Shown one piece after another: positions 22,430 through 33,520 of a DNA stretch of 64,000 nucleotides. A model generated the notes under the pieces. The model saw nothing but the letters and a program-made list of their open reading frames with translations. It had not been told where the DNA came from and searched no databases. Position 1 is the stretch's first letter, and each line of letters opens with the position of its first letter. The translations under genes and the position numbers were made by a program. Where the stretch lies: assembly GCA_020310875.1 (NCBI GenBank), contig CM035408.1:145973407-146037406 (forward strand), read 5' to 3'. Source of the stretch: Ceratopteris richardii (Eukaryota; Streptophyta; Polypodiopsida; Polypodiales; Pteridaceae).

Positions 22430-22747
22430 TATCACATACTCCTAGTAGGAGATGGTTGAAACATGCCTTAAGAGAGAGGATTAGGAAGTAATCCTCAACC
22501 ATGGCTTTTGGGGCAAGTGGTTAGCCCATCATACTCCTAAGCGGGAGGTTGTGAGTTCGGCGCGAACCTCTATCTGGCTCAATTTCTCAACTAGGCCCTA
22601 ATACCAATGTTGGGAATTGAACTCACAACCTCCCGGTTAGGAGTATGATGGGCTAACCACTTGCCCCAAAAGCCATGGTTGAGGATTACTTCCTAATCCT
22701 CTCTCTTAAGGCATGTTTCAACCATCTCCTACTAGGAGTATGTGACA
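22430..22747. repeat. Large inverted repeat made of two TRIM LTRs head to head
   Basis: Arms 22430-22558 and 22747-22619 are reverse complements over about 130 bp with very few mismatches. The centre holds the start of a TRIM internal region on the minus strand, including a PBS-like TTGGTATTAGGGCC. It would form a long hairpin in RNA. Confidence 0.9.
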
Positions 22748-25700
22748 TTTTTTAATCTTGTGTTGTTTCCCCGTATCCTTCCCCTTAAGAAATCTCATAT
22801 GAGATCATCTCAAAGGTGGGAAACCGTCTGAATGGTGCCTACTATCTTCCATGTACACTCAACCTCCAAACTATCACCCCCCTAACGTACAACATCATCC
22901 AAATGACCTAAGTCCATATGATGTATCCTCTATGGAGTAATAGTATGTAAAGGAAGTGTAAAGGTGCTAAACTTATAAGCTTGACCGTATCATAATGGAG
23001 ATAATAAACCATAGAATCCTCTGAAGTGTAGAACAAAGTCCCATAACAAGTGACTCCAAACCCATCTAAAACTAAATGATAGATTGCCATCATACCACTC
23101 TAGGTCTTCCCTACCTTGAGTGTAATCACTAGGCCAAACTTATAAGCTTGACCGTATCATACCAATATTTTTGTGGTTTGTCATCCTTAACCTTTGGACT
23201 TAGTTCTATTGGAAGAGCATCTATTGGCACTTGTGCCAAATCTAATATTTCTCTTCCCTTTAGTTTTCCATATGAATGCAAAACACATTCCCTTTGAGAT
23301 TCAGATAATCCCTTAGTAACCATCCTCCTAACTGATGCTCACACATCATCCTCATGATGAAGCATCAACTGAGAATTTGGTACCCCAATAGGTTAGATAC
23401 ATCCCTATCTCCTTTAAACTCTTAGGAGAGAAGTCATAACTATATTCCCTGTCTCACTAATGTCAGTAACTAGATCATCTCATCTAGTCAAGGACCATTA
23501 CTGGAAATACCATAACTACTTCTTTCTAGGTTCTAAAGGTGAGTATCAATCTAACCATCATGATTAACTTATCTCCCTCTTGTCTTTGATAGAAGAGTGC
23601 CACTTCTATCTAGACAACCAAAGTGAGAAAGTGAAACTCTCTGTGTGTGTGTAACCTCCTTGAAGGAAAAAAGCTTTGGTAGTGGAATCTATTCCACTTT
23701 CCCTTTCCCTTTGAAGAGATTCTTTTGAATCCAATTACTCTACTCATCCATAATTGAGAACATGCATATAAGTTCTCCATGTTTTTTCCTTCCAAAAAAG
23801 TGGAGAAAGAAACTCCCATGTGAAGGAAAATTACATTGAAAAGTAGATGAAATGAATTCCTTCTGAAATATAGATTAATAGATGTTTCCTAAACACCTCT
23901 TCTCTCTAAAGGAAAACATAATCTATTCTTCTCCTATGAAGAAATTATGTTTTCATTTCCTTCTTTCTCTCTTAAAGAGTAGGAGCTAAAGTGAGACCAC
24001 TGAAGTAGAGTGAGATCTCTCATGGATCTCTTAGTTGTTTCCCACTTTCTCCTTTACTTTTGAAGAGAAACTCATGAATTTATTTAGTCCTCTCTTCCAT
24101 AACTAATGCATAACCCATCATTACACATATTCCTATGAAGATGGAGAACAGATCTCGCCTAACTAATGAAGGTGTATGTAGTGAAGAGTGGAGAAAATAA
24201 ATTCCTAACAAGGGTCAAAGCCCTCTACTAAAATGGTCAACAATGATGTAACATGATACCGCAAACACATGTGTATCTATAGTAAAGAACTATCTCTGCC
24301 AACCATACTCTGCATATGGATCTATATGATCGGATGAGACTAATGGAATTATCCTTCCTGAAAAACTCAACAGGAGTATGTGATACTAATGGTGATAAAA
24401 TCACCTATCACATTCTCTACTGGAAGAATGAATCTTCCCTGCACTATGAAGGATAACTCCTAATACTAAGGAGATGTCTACTAAGAGCTCTCCTCTAATC
24501 TAGTGAGACATGACTCCATGAATGATGAGTCCTTTTCTTCCTGGCCATAGAAGAAGAGTGCTCAAAGGGAAGTCATTTCCACTGTCCCATACCAGTGGAA
24601 CCTTCTTCCGATTCACGGTGTCATACACTAAACCGAATATATATTCCATATACATGTGATGGAACATATAAGTGTACTCTAATGAATCCCATATCCTAAA
24701 ATCATGTCAGTGGACTCAAATGAGTCCCATGTCCTCGAACTAGTTAGTTTGGTTCTAGTCAATATCTGACAATGGATATCCCTTTCTATTCCAAACTAAC
24801 TTGTTCATAGGTACCAAGACTAAGCCTAGGTACCTTCTGTAGATCCCGATATACATGATATGTATTGGGTACCCCAACTATTTCTGACTAAGGGATCTAT
24901 GCTCTAAGTCATGGAGCTAGTGCCATACCTGTGGCCTTCCTAATCATCACTCGAATCTCATAGCACCCATCGATGCTCTCTCATGAAACCCATCTCTGTG
25001 ATCCCATCTAATTGGTTTCCTTAGTAGTAAAGAAAAAATGCTTTGCTACTTGCTCAAGTGATGTGCATCAGTAAAACTAGTCAGTCTGTGGGTATTCATC
25101 ATGGTCCCCCATAGTCTCCTAATCATCCTATGAGACTCTTGTGAAGATAAGTAAATCTTCACGAACTTGGAGATTATCATAAATGTATCTCCCATGTCTG
25201 TATGCAACTTCCTATAACCTATAGGATTGCTTGTGCACATTACTAATGGTGAAGGTGTAGCTCCTTCCTTTAGCAATCCTATAGTCTAAATCCATAAAGA
25301 TTATGTGTAGGGATCCTATTTCTACTGAAGTTGCCTTATCTATATCATTGTGATGGTACTAAGTCCATCAAATACATGCTTACAAGCATGCCTAGGTCTT
25401 ATTGATGTTTGCAGAAAGGCATGTTACCATGCCATAACATTCTTACCTAAAGGCAAGTGCGTATATAACGCCATGCGGTAAGAAAATTTTCGATAGCATT
25501 TCCCCAGGAAATGGAATCCCAAAAAAAATTAACCATAAGCTCAGTGGCACAGAGGCCACCCAACAACATAGGGCTTGACAGGCCCATGGCATGCACGCCA
25601 TAAACTCATATATGGACTCCATAACCTGCAAAAACATAAAAGCAATTGCTAGCAACCATTCTCTGTGTTGCATAGCCATATGGTTTCTACAATCCTCTTT

Positions 25701-27147
25701 CTTGTAAACAATCAAAAGGTATACTTCTTTCCTGTCGATCCATACTTTAAGAATTTAAACAATGATCAACATTGGATGTATGCAATTCAATTTATGCATG
25801 TACATACAGAACATGCCATAACATAAAGTAAAATGGATGAAGCATAAAGCATACGTCCCTGAGTAGTTTTTGTATTGAAATTGCATGCATCCAATCCTTC
25901 TCCACAAGCTTCAAGACCTCTGCACCTTCCTCCTCAGGTCCTAACATAAGCTTTGAAGTGTCCAAAAATATCGGATCACTTCCCAAAACATAAGGCATGG
26001 TTAGGTGATTACCAAAATGATGCAAATTTAGTCAAAAAATGCATTAGTAATCCTTCTTTAGACCTGCAAAAACCACTTTACGACCTGAAAATGTTCACAA
26101 ATTGAAATATTTAGCATGTGCAAAGAGTTCGAAGTGAAATTACTCAAATCCCCTTCCCGGTTTGAAAGATATGGCTCCCGGAAGGTAGTTGCCAAAAACT
26201 ACTCAGACTTTGCAGAGCTGTACAGACCTGAAAAAATACACATTTTCCAAAATTTCTTCTTATACACTGAAATTAGACCTTGTGCTCTTCGAAACGAGCC
26301 ATAGCACGTCCAATTTGGAGTTTTCTAGCCCAAGATATGGCCTTTCCAAGTGGGACATGCCAAACTAGTGGACTGTTGGAGGGGCTGGAAAAAGTGTGAA
26401 AATGTGATTTTTGGGGTGCCCAAAAGCATTCTTCCATCAAACAAATCCTAAAATTTTGTCCATAATCTCAAAGAACAATATGTGAAGATGCTTGAGCCTA
26501 TTTTCACTTTACCAAATCCTCCCTTTGAGCATGCTAATTTGCTCGCCCAAAAGAGGCCCAAATCAAGATTTTCACTTTCATGCAAAACTTAAATGGGAGC
26601 TTTTAACAAGCTTCTAATCCACTCTAAATGTGGATTTCTCTTGGATTTTATACAATAATCCATGTGAAGCCTCTCAAAAGATCTTTTTTCCTACTCCCAA
26701 AAGTGGAGTTTGGCAAAAATTTACATCTGAATTTTTTTTCAAAAAGTACGAGAAGGGGGTCTTTGAGGAACTAAAACTCCTCCTTAGCTTATTATTTTGA
26801 TGAATCTAATGATTCGCCTAAGAAGTCCATACACCATAATCTCAGTATATATACTTTTTCCCATCCATCCATAGCTATTGCACCTCTTTTTCCCTCTTCC
26901 AAAATGGGAATTTCTTAAATTCAAGTGCTGAAATTTTTCTCAAACAGTGATGGAAGGGGGTTTTGTGGAGCTCAAAACTCCCATCAAACTGAGGTATTTT
27001 ATGGATTTTTTGATGGTATATGAAATTCCATATATTATACTATATGTGTGCATGATGTTTCCTACCAAACTAAGAAAAATCCCACTTCATTTCCCTTGCC
27101 CAAAATGGTTACTTATCCAAAATAACTCCTGAAATTTATGTACAAAA
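22748..27147. other. 4.4 kb AT-rich filler inside the TRIM compound, origin unknown
   Basis: No recognisable domain. Notable features are a 27-bp direct repeat (acttataagcttgaccgtat...) at about 22970 and 23139, and a diverged tandem pattern with a period near 190 bp from about 26500 to 27147 (units ending in ccaaaa, each with a ggaagggggt-type phrase). The frame 23323-23129 (-) contains LPIELSPKVKDDKPQKYW, suggestive of former coding sequence but unassigned. It could be captured host DNA or the inside of another non-autonomous element. Confidence 0.45.
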
Positions 27148-27700
27148 TGTCACATACTCCTAGTAGGAGATGGTTGAAACATGCCTTAAGAGAAAGGATT
27201 AGGAAGTAATCCTCAACCATGGCTTTTGGGGCAAGTGGTTAGCCCATCATACTCCTAACCGGGAGGTTGTGAGTTCAATTCCCAACATTGGTATCAGAGC
27301 CTAATTGAGAAATTGGGCAAGACTGAGGTTCACGCCTCATTTGTGGGCACTTGGAAAAAGCGCTTATCCGTGGTGAGTGTGAAACTGGCCTTGAATGAAG
27401 GCGTATGGGCATTTGGGCACCCACGGAGGGTGGGATAGGTCCAAATTTGGTCCATGTGTTGGAGTTTGAGGTTGGTGGAAGCACTCATGCATGGAAAGTG
27501 GGTCCAAGAAGGGTCCATAAGTGAGCATTGAGGACAATGCTCAGTCTAAGGGGGAAGGAATGTCACATACTCCTAGTAGGAGATGGTTGAAACATGCCTT
27601 GAGAGAGAGGATTAGGAAGTAATCCTCAACCATGGCTTTTGGGGCAAGTGGTTAGCCCCTCATACTCCTAACCGGAAGGTTATGAGTTCAATTCCCAACA
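27148..27700 (+). mobile_element. Complete TRIM retrotransposon (553 bp)
   Basis: 140-bp LTRs at 27148-27287 and 27561-27700 (TGTCACATAC...ATTCCCAACA), a Met-tRNA primer-binding site TGGTATCAGAGC at 27289-27300, a 273-bp non-coding internal region, and a polypurine tract (aagggggaaggaa, 27548-27560) against the 3' LTR. That is the full minimal set for reverse transcription in trans with no coding capacity. The LTR contains nested stems (ATGGTTGA/TCAACCAT around GGATTA/TAATCC) and a tRNA-like 3' half. Any autonomous partner is not in this window. Confidence 0.92.
27220..27287 (+). promoter_or_regulatory. tRNA-like block in the TRIM LTR with A-box-like and B-box-like sequences
   Basis: The LTR 3' half reads as a degenerate tRNA: a D-arm-like ggggcaagtggttagccc, an anticodon-loop-like ctcctaa, then ggttgtgagttcaattccc resembling the B-box/T-arm (consensus GGTTCRANNCC). 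The same block recurs in all copies at 22.4-22.7, 27.1-27.7 and, diverged, 59.4-60.3 kb. Anticodon and acceptor stems do not pair well, so it is not a functional tRNA gene. An internal Pol III promoter is a hypothesis. Confidence 0.5.
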
Positions 27701-28684
27701 AGGACTGAAGAAAAGATCAAGTTATGAAGCATGAAGGAAGTGCATATCTAGAAGATGAAGATGTGTACACATATGTACATTAATTTAGAGTTAGCTCACT
27801 TATATTTTTGATTAGTTATGAGCTTGTAAATATTTGACTATATATACAAGGGAAAATGTCAGGACAAACATGAGAGAGTGTAGCATACATGAATTTAGAA
27901 GAATTAGAAGTGATTAAACACTTGAGAAGTGTGAAGATTAGCTCTCTCATCCAGTTGTAAAGTTTTCTAGTAATGAAGGAAAAATTGCGCGTGATGTTTC
28001 TGTGCATTCTCCTTCTATGCTTGATCATTTCAAGAATCCTTTTGTAGACATCTAATTCCATATTTAATGAGTCTATGGTTAAAGTTTGAGAGCCTAATTG
28101 TAAACAGGCTGTGAGAATTATGAGTAGGAACATTCAAATGTGAACAAGTGGTGACCGTCTTCTGAAACAGGCGCAATCTCGATGGTCAAAGATTTGATCA
28201 TTTTTCAGTGCACATTTTAAATTTTTGCACAAGTGAGGAGTCAAAATGTAAGTTGGAAGGTAAGCCATCTGGGTAAAAGCATTTGCATAAACGGGTTCTA
28301 GTTTGAGAGAACCAAGTGTTAGAAGTTACAGGTGTTTGAATCGACTTCTCAGAAGAACAGTTTTAGACATAGGTGACTTGATGAGATCATTTCTCAAGGT
28401 CTATTGAGTATTTTGAAATGATTTAACTTGGATAAGGTGCGCAAGCTTTAGGCGACACATTATGCAAAGTCTTATCAAAAAATTTACACATTTGGTAAGT
28501 CAATGAGAGAGTTATGTGTAGCAGACTTTCTGTGTAGTCATCTTCTTCACAGTTTGTTCAAGAATTTGAAAATTAAGTATTGATCCTCCAAATTGGTGAA
28601 GATTTTGAGTTACTCTTGATATAGAGGTGTTCTAACTTCAAGAGTAGCTTGTTCTTTTGGAGATTAACACTCTCCATCAATAAT

Positions 28685-30061
28685 AACATTGCCATTTGAC
28701 ATATCATGAATTATACATCTGTCATCAATAAATTTCACAACCAAGCCAATCTTGGCTAATGCAAAAATTGATAACAAATTCTTCCTAATCCTTGGCACAA
28801 ATAAAGCATCCGACAAAGTGAAAGAACTACCATCAGCATTTGTCAGAATGATCTTACCAACTCCCATGACAGGATAAGAGGAGTTGTTGGCGCATGTGAC
28901 AGTATTCCCTATAGGGGCAGGCTCGAGTGAAGAGAAGAAACTCTGCTGCAAGGTAATATGTTTTGTCGCCCCACTGTCAAAGTACCAAACATCTAAGTCT
29001 ACTGCAAACACGCACTACTCATGAGAAGATGGGTCAAAACTGCAAACAGTAGTAAACACCCATTCTTCTTCCTACACAAGATTAGCAAACTCTGTTTTTG
29101 GTGTAGAGGCCTCTACAACAAACATTCTAGCATCTTTCTTCTTTGCCTCATTAGAAGCCAGTTTTGGACAGTTCTTTATGATATGATCATTTCCTTTAGA
29201 GTACTTGCAAAACAATTTTTGCGTTTTTTATTTCTTTTCATCTTTTTCTTCCCTCTTTGATTGTGCAGAATTAGTAGATTTCTACTTACTAATTGAAGAG
29301 CTCCATTTTCCTTTGCCCTTCTGACTAGCCAGGAAAGCTTGATCTGCAACACACCTAATGGACCTATTCTGCCTGGACTGATCTTCTTGCAACAGAATAG
29401 AGATTAACTCGTGGAATGATAAGGCATTTGGATTGCCTTTCATCATCAACCAAAGAGTAGAAGCAAAACTCTAATATGAATCAAGAAGACCATTCACAAT
29501 GGTCTGCACAAATGAGCTATCTGGTATAACCTCATCAGCAGAAATCAAGTGTTCCTTCAAGTCTTTGATCTTTGTTACAAAACTGTTCATAGAATCGCCT
29601 TCATTCATGTGCTCACTCTCCAACTGTTTTCGGAGGTAAGCAACAGGAGCCTCATTACTAGCTTGGTACAATGTGTTAAGTGTATCTTAAGCATCCTTAG
29701 ATGTTCTGCAAGAGCGAATGTGAGGAATAATGGCACGTTTGATAGACAAAGCTATAAATGCATGTGCTTGGGCATCTCTGCCATCCCAATGAATTTGCTC
29801 TGCAGTAGGTGCAGCAAAAACCACAACATGAACACGAATATACAAAATATCATCATCTTCGACACCATCTGTGTCAGCTTTAGTACCTAGAGTTGTAACA
29901 GTTGCAGGTGTCATAGGACGTTTTTCAACACCCTACACAATGTTCAACAATCCTTTTGCAACCAATACATGTCGCATCATATAAGCCCACAACGGGTAGT
30001 TGGTACCATACAACTTATCCTCAACAGCCAACATACGAAATACATCATTGCTTTCAGCCAT
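28685..30061 (-). pseudogene. Copia B Gag and protease remnant
   Basis: Gag opens at ATG 30061 (MAESNDVF), with the core at 29914-29687 and 29671-29471 (LRKQLESEHMNEGDSMNSF, KIKDLKEHLISADEVIP). A CCHC-like knuckle near 29210 has one Cys replaced (CKYSKGNDHIIKNCPK). The aspartic protease at 29011-28685 has WYFDSGATKHITLQQ (catalytic DSGA) and ALFVPRIRKNLLS. Stops break the frame at several points, and the right end is the junction with the nested solo LTR. The protease would process Gag-Pol. Confidence 0.85.
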
Positions 30062-30416
30062 GGCCGGTGACTAAAATACCTTGTTGCAGAAAATTGACTG
30101 TATCTCAAAAAGTTGAATAAAAATGCCCAAACAAATTCTGCTAAACCTGTAGCAGAATTCAAGACGCTTATATTGGCAAACCAAAATTGGTATATACCTT
30201 TGGCACAAAAAGACAAAATAGCCTGCACAAGTGCTATGATAGTGCGTGCGGAGGCCAAAACGAGTTCAGATCACGATTTCGGCAGCATAAAGCGAAGCTG
30301 TTTTGATCTCGGAAATAGGCTGAGTATGCTCACCAAAATTCGTGCGATTCTAAGATTACAACCAGAGGAATGTCAACGACACCCTAGATGAAGTGGGGAC
30401 CTGGTCTGATACCAAT

Positions 30417-30646
30417 TGTTGGAGTTAGACATCTGCGGAAGCACGCGAATAGCACAAGGAAGAAGAAGAAGCTTGGAGCTCAACACAGAATACTGAATGT
30501 ATTACCACTGGAATGTACAAAGATAAGTAGCATGTTAGGGCAATAGGTGTATATACAAGCTGGGGGAAAAAACCTCCTAAAGAGGGAAAAAAGTGCCCCA
30601 GTGGTCCTAGAGTGTTCACACACATCACTACCTAAATATATCAATA
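30417..30646 (-). repeat. Copia B 5' LTR with adjoining PBS
   Basis: 230 bp, TGTTGGAGTTAGACATC to TATATCAATA. The PBS complement gtctgataccaat at 30405-30417 matches the Met-tRNA site TGGTATCAGA on the minus strand. The outer end has TA where the 3' LTR has CA. Confidence 0.9.
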
Positions 30647-30661
30647 CACATAAGTGTAACA

Positions 30662-32770
30662 GTACCTAGACTTTGGATGCAATATAAACAAGGGTACTAA
30701 ATTTGCACCCTCACTTATATCAAACATGCATTTAAGTCAATTTTATAAGTCTCCACTCAAATGCCACTCAATTTTAAAATTTGCATAGTGCTTAATAGTC
30801 AGCAAATCGCCTGAATACTGTGAGAACAACCACTTAAGTACTTTATGATTCTCAGCTGGAACTTGAGCCACCCAACCCACCATAAGTCCATTTTTTATTG
30901 TACTTTGAGGTATGGATTATCCATTTTACCAAGGTTATAGTCCAAAGATCTATTCATTAGTGCAATACTAATTCTCTCCATCTTTTTATGTTTTTAAATT
31001 TCAGCTTCATCTAGCCTTATTAGAAATTTTAGAAAACTACAACATTCATTTTCTTTTATATCATAGAAATGAACCATATATGTTTGAAGTATCCTAATAT
31101 CTATCCATGTATTGCTAAACGCATTGCACATGAAATCTAAAGTTTGTTTTCCTACCTCATAAGGCATGTTTCTGTGAATATTTATAATCACCAAATATGG
31201 ACGTGATTTTCTTATTCAAGTAGAGCAGATACTTTCCTACATGATGAGGTTTAGGAAATCCAAAGCTTTTTCTTTATTAAATTTAGGAAATTCACACCAA
31301 ACATTTGAGATTGCTCTATAACCCTTTCTACTCACTTCAACACCATCACAAAACTCCTAAATTTGAGATGGCTCTAACAACACATTTATTTATTTCATGC
31401 GTATTTGAAAAATAAACCATTCTAAGCATGCATTCTTATCCAATTTCAATAGCTTTGAAACATCATACTAATTCATAATTTCATTACAAAGCTTTATGCG
31501 CTCAAAACTGCTCATTATGTTTAAACCTAGCATGTTTGTTACATGATCTCTTGCAATTTTCATTATCTTTTTCTTGTGGCTAGATTTTTCACTCAAATCT
31601 AAAAAAGGGTTTATTTGTTTTAATTGCATTCTCAATCCTATAGGAGTTTCTTTTCATTTTTCTAAAAGCTTCTAACTCAGAAGTCAAATGTAACAACATT
31701 TTTTCTAGATCCTTCTAACATAATATATTTTGTAAATAGTTTATGTATTGCATATAGTTCTTTGACCACTCGGAGAGCCTTTGTCAATATCCACATAAAC
31801 CATCATCACCACCTCCTACATACCTAATCAAATCATGAAAATTATGAAAAGGTGGGTACATTCTTGTTTGAGGAGCACTTGGATAAATAACTCCATCTAT
31901 CCATAATTCAATATTATTTTGCCTTTCTTTGCAAATGCTTCAACTTCACAAGGTTTCTCTTTGGGGCAGCTTTCTCATTGTTGCATACACATGAATGATG
32001 ACAATATTGGTATGGAACATCTTATCACATAGAGTCCTACCGGTTGAAGGTTCATCTAAAGTATTTGGATTGATGTTCTTCATAGCAAAAGCTTCTAGAA
32101 TTATGAAAGAGAGAGAAGCTGATCTACTTTGATGAGTAGAGTAAAAAAGTGAATAAGTCCTAAACACACATTATATAGGTCGAAAGGCAAGAGAAAAAAG
32201 TTTAAGTTTGTTGAACGATCGAGGGCCACAAACTTTGAGGCATATCACTTTTCATGATTTTCACACGAACTTTTTCTCTCTTTCAAAACTAATATATTCG
32301 TGTAAGATACGTTTTAAATGAACCTAGATGATTTTTTTTAATTTGACAAAATTAATCTACATTAAGAACAACTAATTGAAAATCCTTATATGACCCATTT
32401 TTTTTTATTCACCCTAATGTTATCGAAGTAAGCTTTAGAAAAATGGAAGCCATGGTTACTTTCATAAGCTTACTTGATCACTTCCCATAAAGATTTAATG
32501 GCATATAGATCATCTTTGTTACTTAGGAGTGCGGGTATTCATCAAAGGACTAAGCCTTCTACCAAGAATATGCAAGGAAAAACTTCATGAATGTAGGTCA
32601 AATAATTTTTTGGTCTCCAATTCCCTAATTAATCATTATGAACTTCTTTTTAATTATTTGTATTAATAATTCGTGTTGATAATAGGTAATTTTCCTTCAC
32701 TCTATGCTTGTTCAATAAATTGATTAGAAAACGGAAATAAAACCCTTGTGCTCAGAGACTTAATTATTCT
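30662..32770. other. AT-rich region, possibly degenerate coding sequence
   Basis: Several minus-strand stretches look protein-like but are interrupted by stops: 31194-30994 (IINIHRNMPYEVGKQTLDFM, WIDIRILQTYMVHFYDI) and 32167-31946 (MKNINPNTLDEPSTGRTLCD). I cannot join them confidently or name a family. A decayed gene on the minus strand is possible. Confidence 0.3.
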
Positions 32771-32774
32771 TTTT

Positions 32775-32835
32775 TAATTTAATCAAGGGAGGTTCGGCCT
32801 TGCCCGAACTTCCATTAAATAAAGGGCAATAGCAT
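32775..32835 (-). repeat. LINE 3'-end-like fragment
   Basis: The T-rich start followed by gggaggttcggccttgcccg and ttaaataaag resembles the LINE tail at 36824-36895 (ggaagttcggcattagcctg, ttaaataaag). Probably a severely truncated copy. Confidence 0.5.
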
Positions 32836-33060
32836 TATGATCAAATAAAGAAATGAAATTTCCATCGAAAGCATCTAGTTGTCTATGCCTCTCCAAAACT
32901 TGAGAAGACATATAAAATCCGTCTACTCTCGATACTCTATATTTCAAGTTCTAATGTTTTATCTTAAAAAAATTGAATACTAGCTTCGAAGAACTTACGT
33001 AATTTAACATTTATTTCGATTGAAGACGGAAGCACCTAGTTCAAAAAATGTCTTAAAAAA

Positions 33061-33520
33061 TTCATACCCCTGTTGGAGTCAAATCATAAAATCATTGAGG
33101 TGTAATTTTTTGTTTAAGTTTGAACTAATTGAAAGGTACAACTGAAGAGGGGCATAGCACCCATGGAACCCTCGTATCCCACAAAGCAAGGATTAGATGC
33201 TGACAATTAAAAAAGTCTTACCCCTCTTGGAGTCAAATGATAGAATCATTGAGGTGTAATTTTTTGTTTAAGTTTGAACTAACTGAAGTTACAACTGAAG
33301 AGGGGCATAGCACCCATGGGACCCTCGTATCCCACAAAGCAAGGATTAGATGCCTGACAATTAAAAAGTCTTACCCCTCTTGGAGTCAAATCATAAAATC
33401 ATTGAAGTGTAATTTTTTGTTTAAGTTTGGACTAATTGAAAGGTACAACTGAAGAGGGGCATAGCACCCATGGGACCCTCGTATCCCACAAAGCAAGGAT
33501 TACATGCCTCACAATGTAAG
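33061..33520. repeat. Three tandem copies of a 150-bp unit
   Basis: Units at about 33061-33217, 33218-33369 and 33370-33520. Each contains cttggagtcaaatgatag-type text, gaagaggggcatagcaccca and ccctcgtatcccacaaagca. The last part resembles the LINE 3' UTR (36900-36945) and the repeats at 58650-58930. Copies are well preserved. Confidence 0.9.

Larger units (their letters stand above)
22430..27700 (+). mobile_element. TRIM-family compound element with three direct and one inverted LTR
   Basis: Flanked by the 5-bp duplication AGGAC (22425-22429 and 27701-27705), so the outer ends came from one integration. It contains a truncated LTR (22430-22558, +), an inverted LTR plus 50 bp of internal sequence (22559-22747, -), 4.4 kb of unrelated AT-rich sequence, then a complete TRIM (27148-27700, +). 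All four LTR copies are nearly identical by eye. How the inversion and the 4.4 kb filler arose is not resolved. Template switching during reverse transcription or later insertion and inversion are the main options. Confidence 0.8.
22373..28679. mobile_element. Solo-LTR-like insertion (about 1.03 kb) inside copia B, itself split by a TRIM compound
   Basis: The element boundaries are TGTTGGTGCAGG (22373) and CTCTCCATCA (28679), flanked by the 5-bp duplication ATAAT (22368-22372 and 28680-28684). Excluding the TRIM compound (22430-27700 plus one AGGAC copy) leaves 57 + about 974 bp. The TG...CA ends, 5-bp duplication, lack of coding sequence and a TATA box (ctatatatacaag at about 27838-27850) fit a solo LTR of an unidentified LTR retrotransposon. 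No internal domain is present. Confidence 0.75.
19188..30646 (-). mobile_element. Copia B: Ty1/copia retrotransposon split by a nested LTR element
   Basis: 3' LTR 19188-19410 and 5' LTR 30417-30646, flanked by tacat (19183-19187) and cacat (30647-30651), a 4/5 match for the target duplication. Removing the 6.3 kb insertion 22373-28684 leaves about 5.15 kb, the length of copy A. The break falls in the protease/gag-pre-integrase region (agaagcaataat | aacattgccatttga), exactly where copy A is continuous (agaagcaataatgacatc). The domain order matches copy A. Frames are less eroded than in A but still broken. Confidence 0.92.
12805..30661 (-). mobile_element. Old Ty1/copia element C, truncated and split by copia A and copia B
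   Basis: On the minus strand: an LTR copy (30661-30647 joined to 19187-18904), a leader segment (18884-18876 joined to 13869-13671), then a second LTR (13634-13342), leader (about 13330-13080) and a gag fragment (13079-12805). The LTR starts TGTTACACTTATG and ends near CACACCCAATAG. The two leaders are clearly alignable (both contain acttcaatg.aagct and gaagtcgat). Copia A sits in one leader and copia B in one LTR, so C is the oldest layer. The LTR-leader-LTR-leader-gag arrangement implies a partial tandem or an unequal recombination. The 3' part is missing, with the break near 12805 inside gag. Confidence 0.7.

Noticed and set aside
27220-27287. Functional tRNA-Arg(CCT) gene in the TRIM LTR
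   Set aside because: The anticodon-loop-like ctcctaa is present, but flanking bases do not form an anticodon stem. Kept only as a tRNA-like block.
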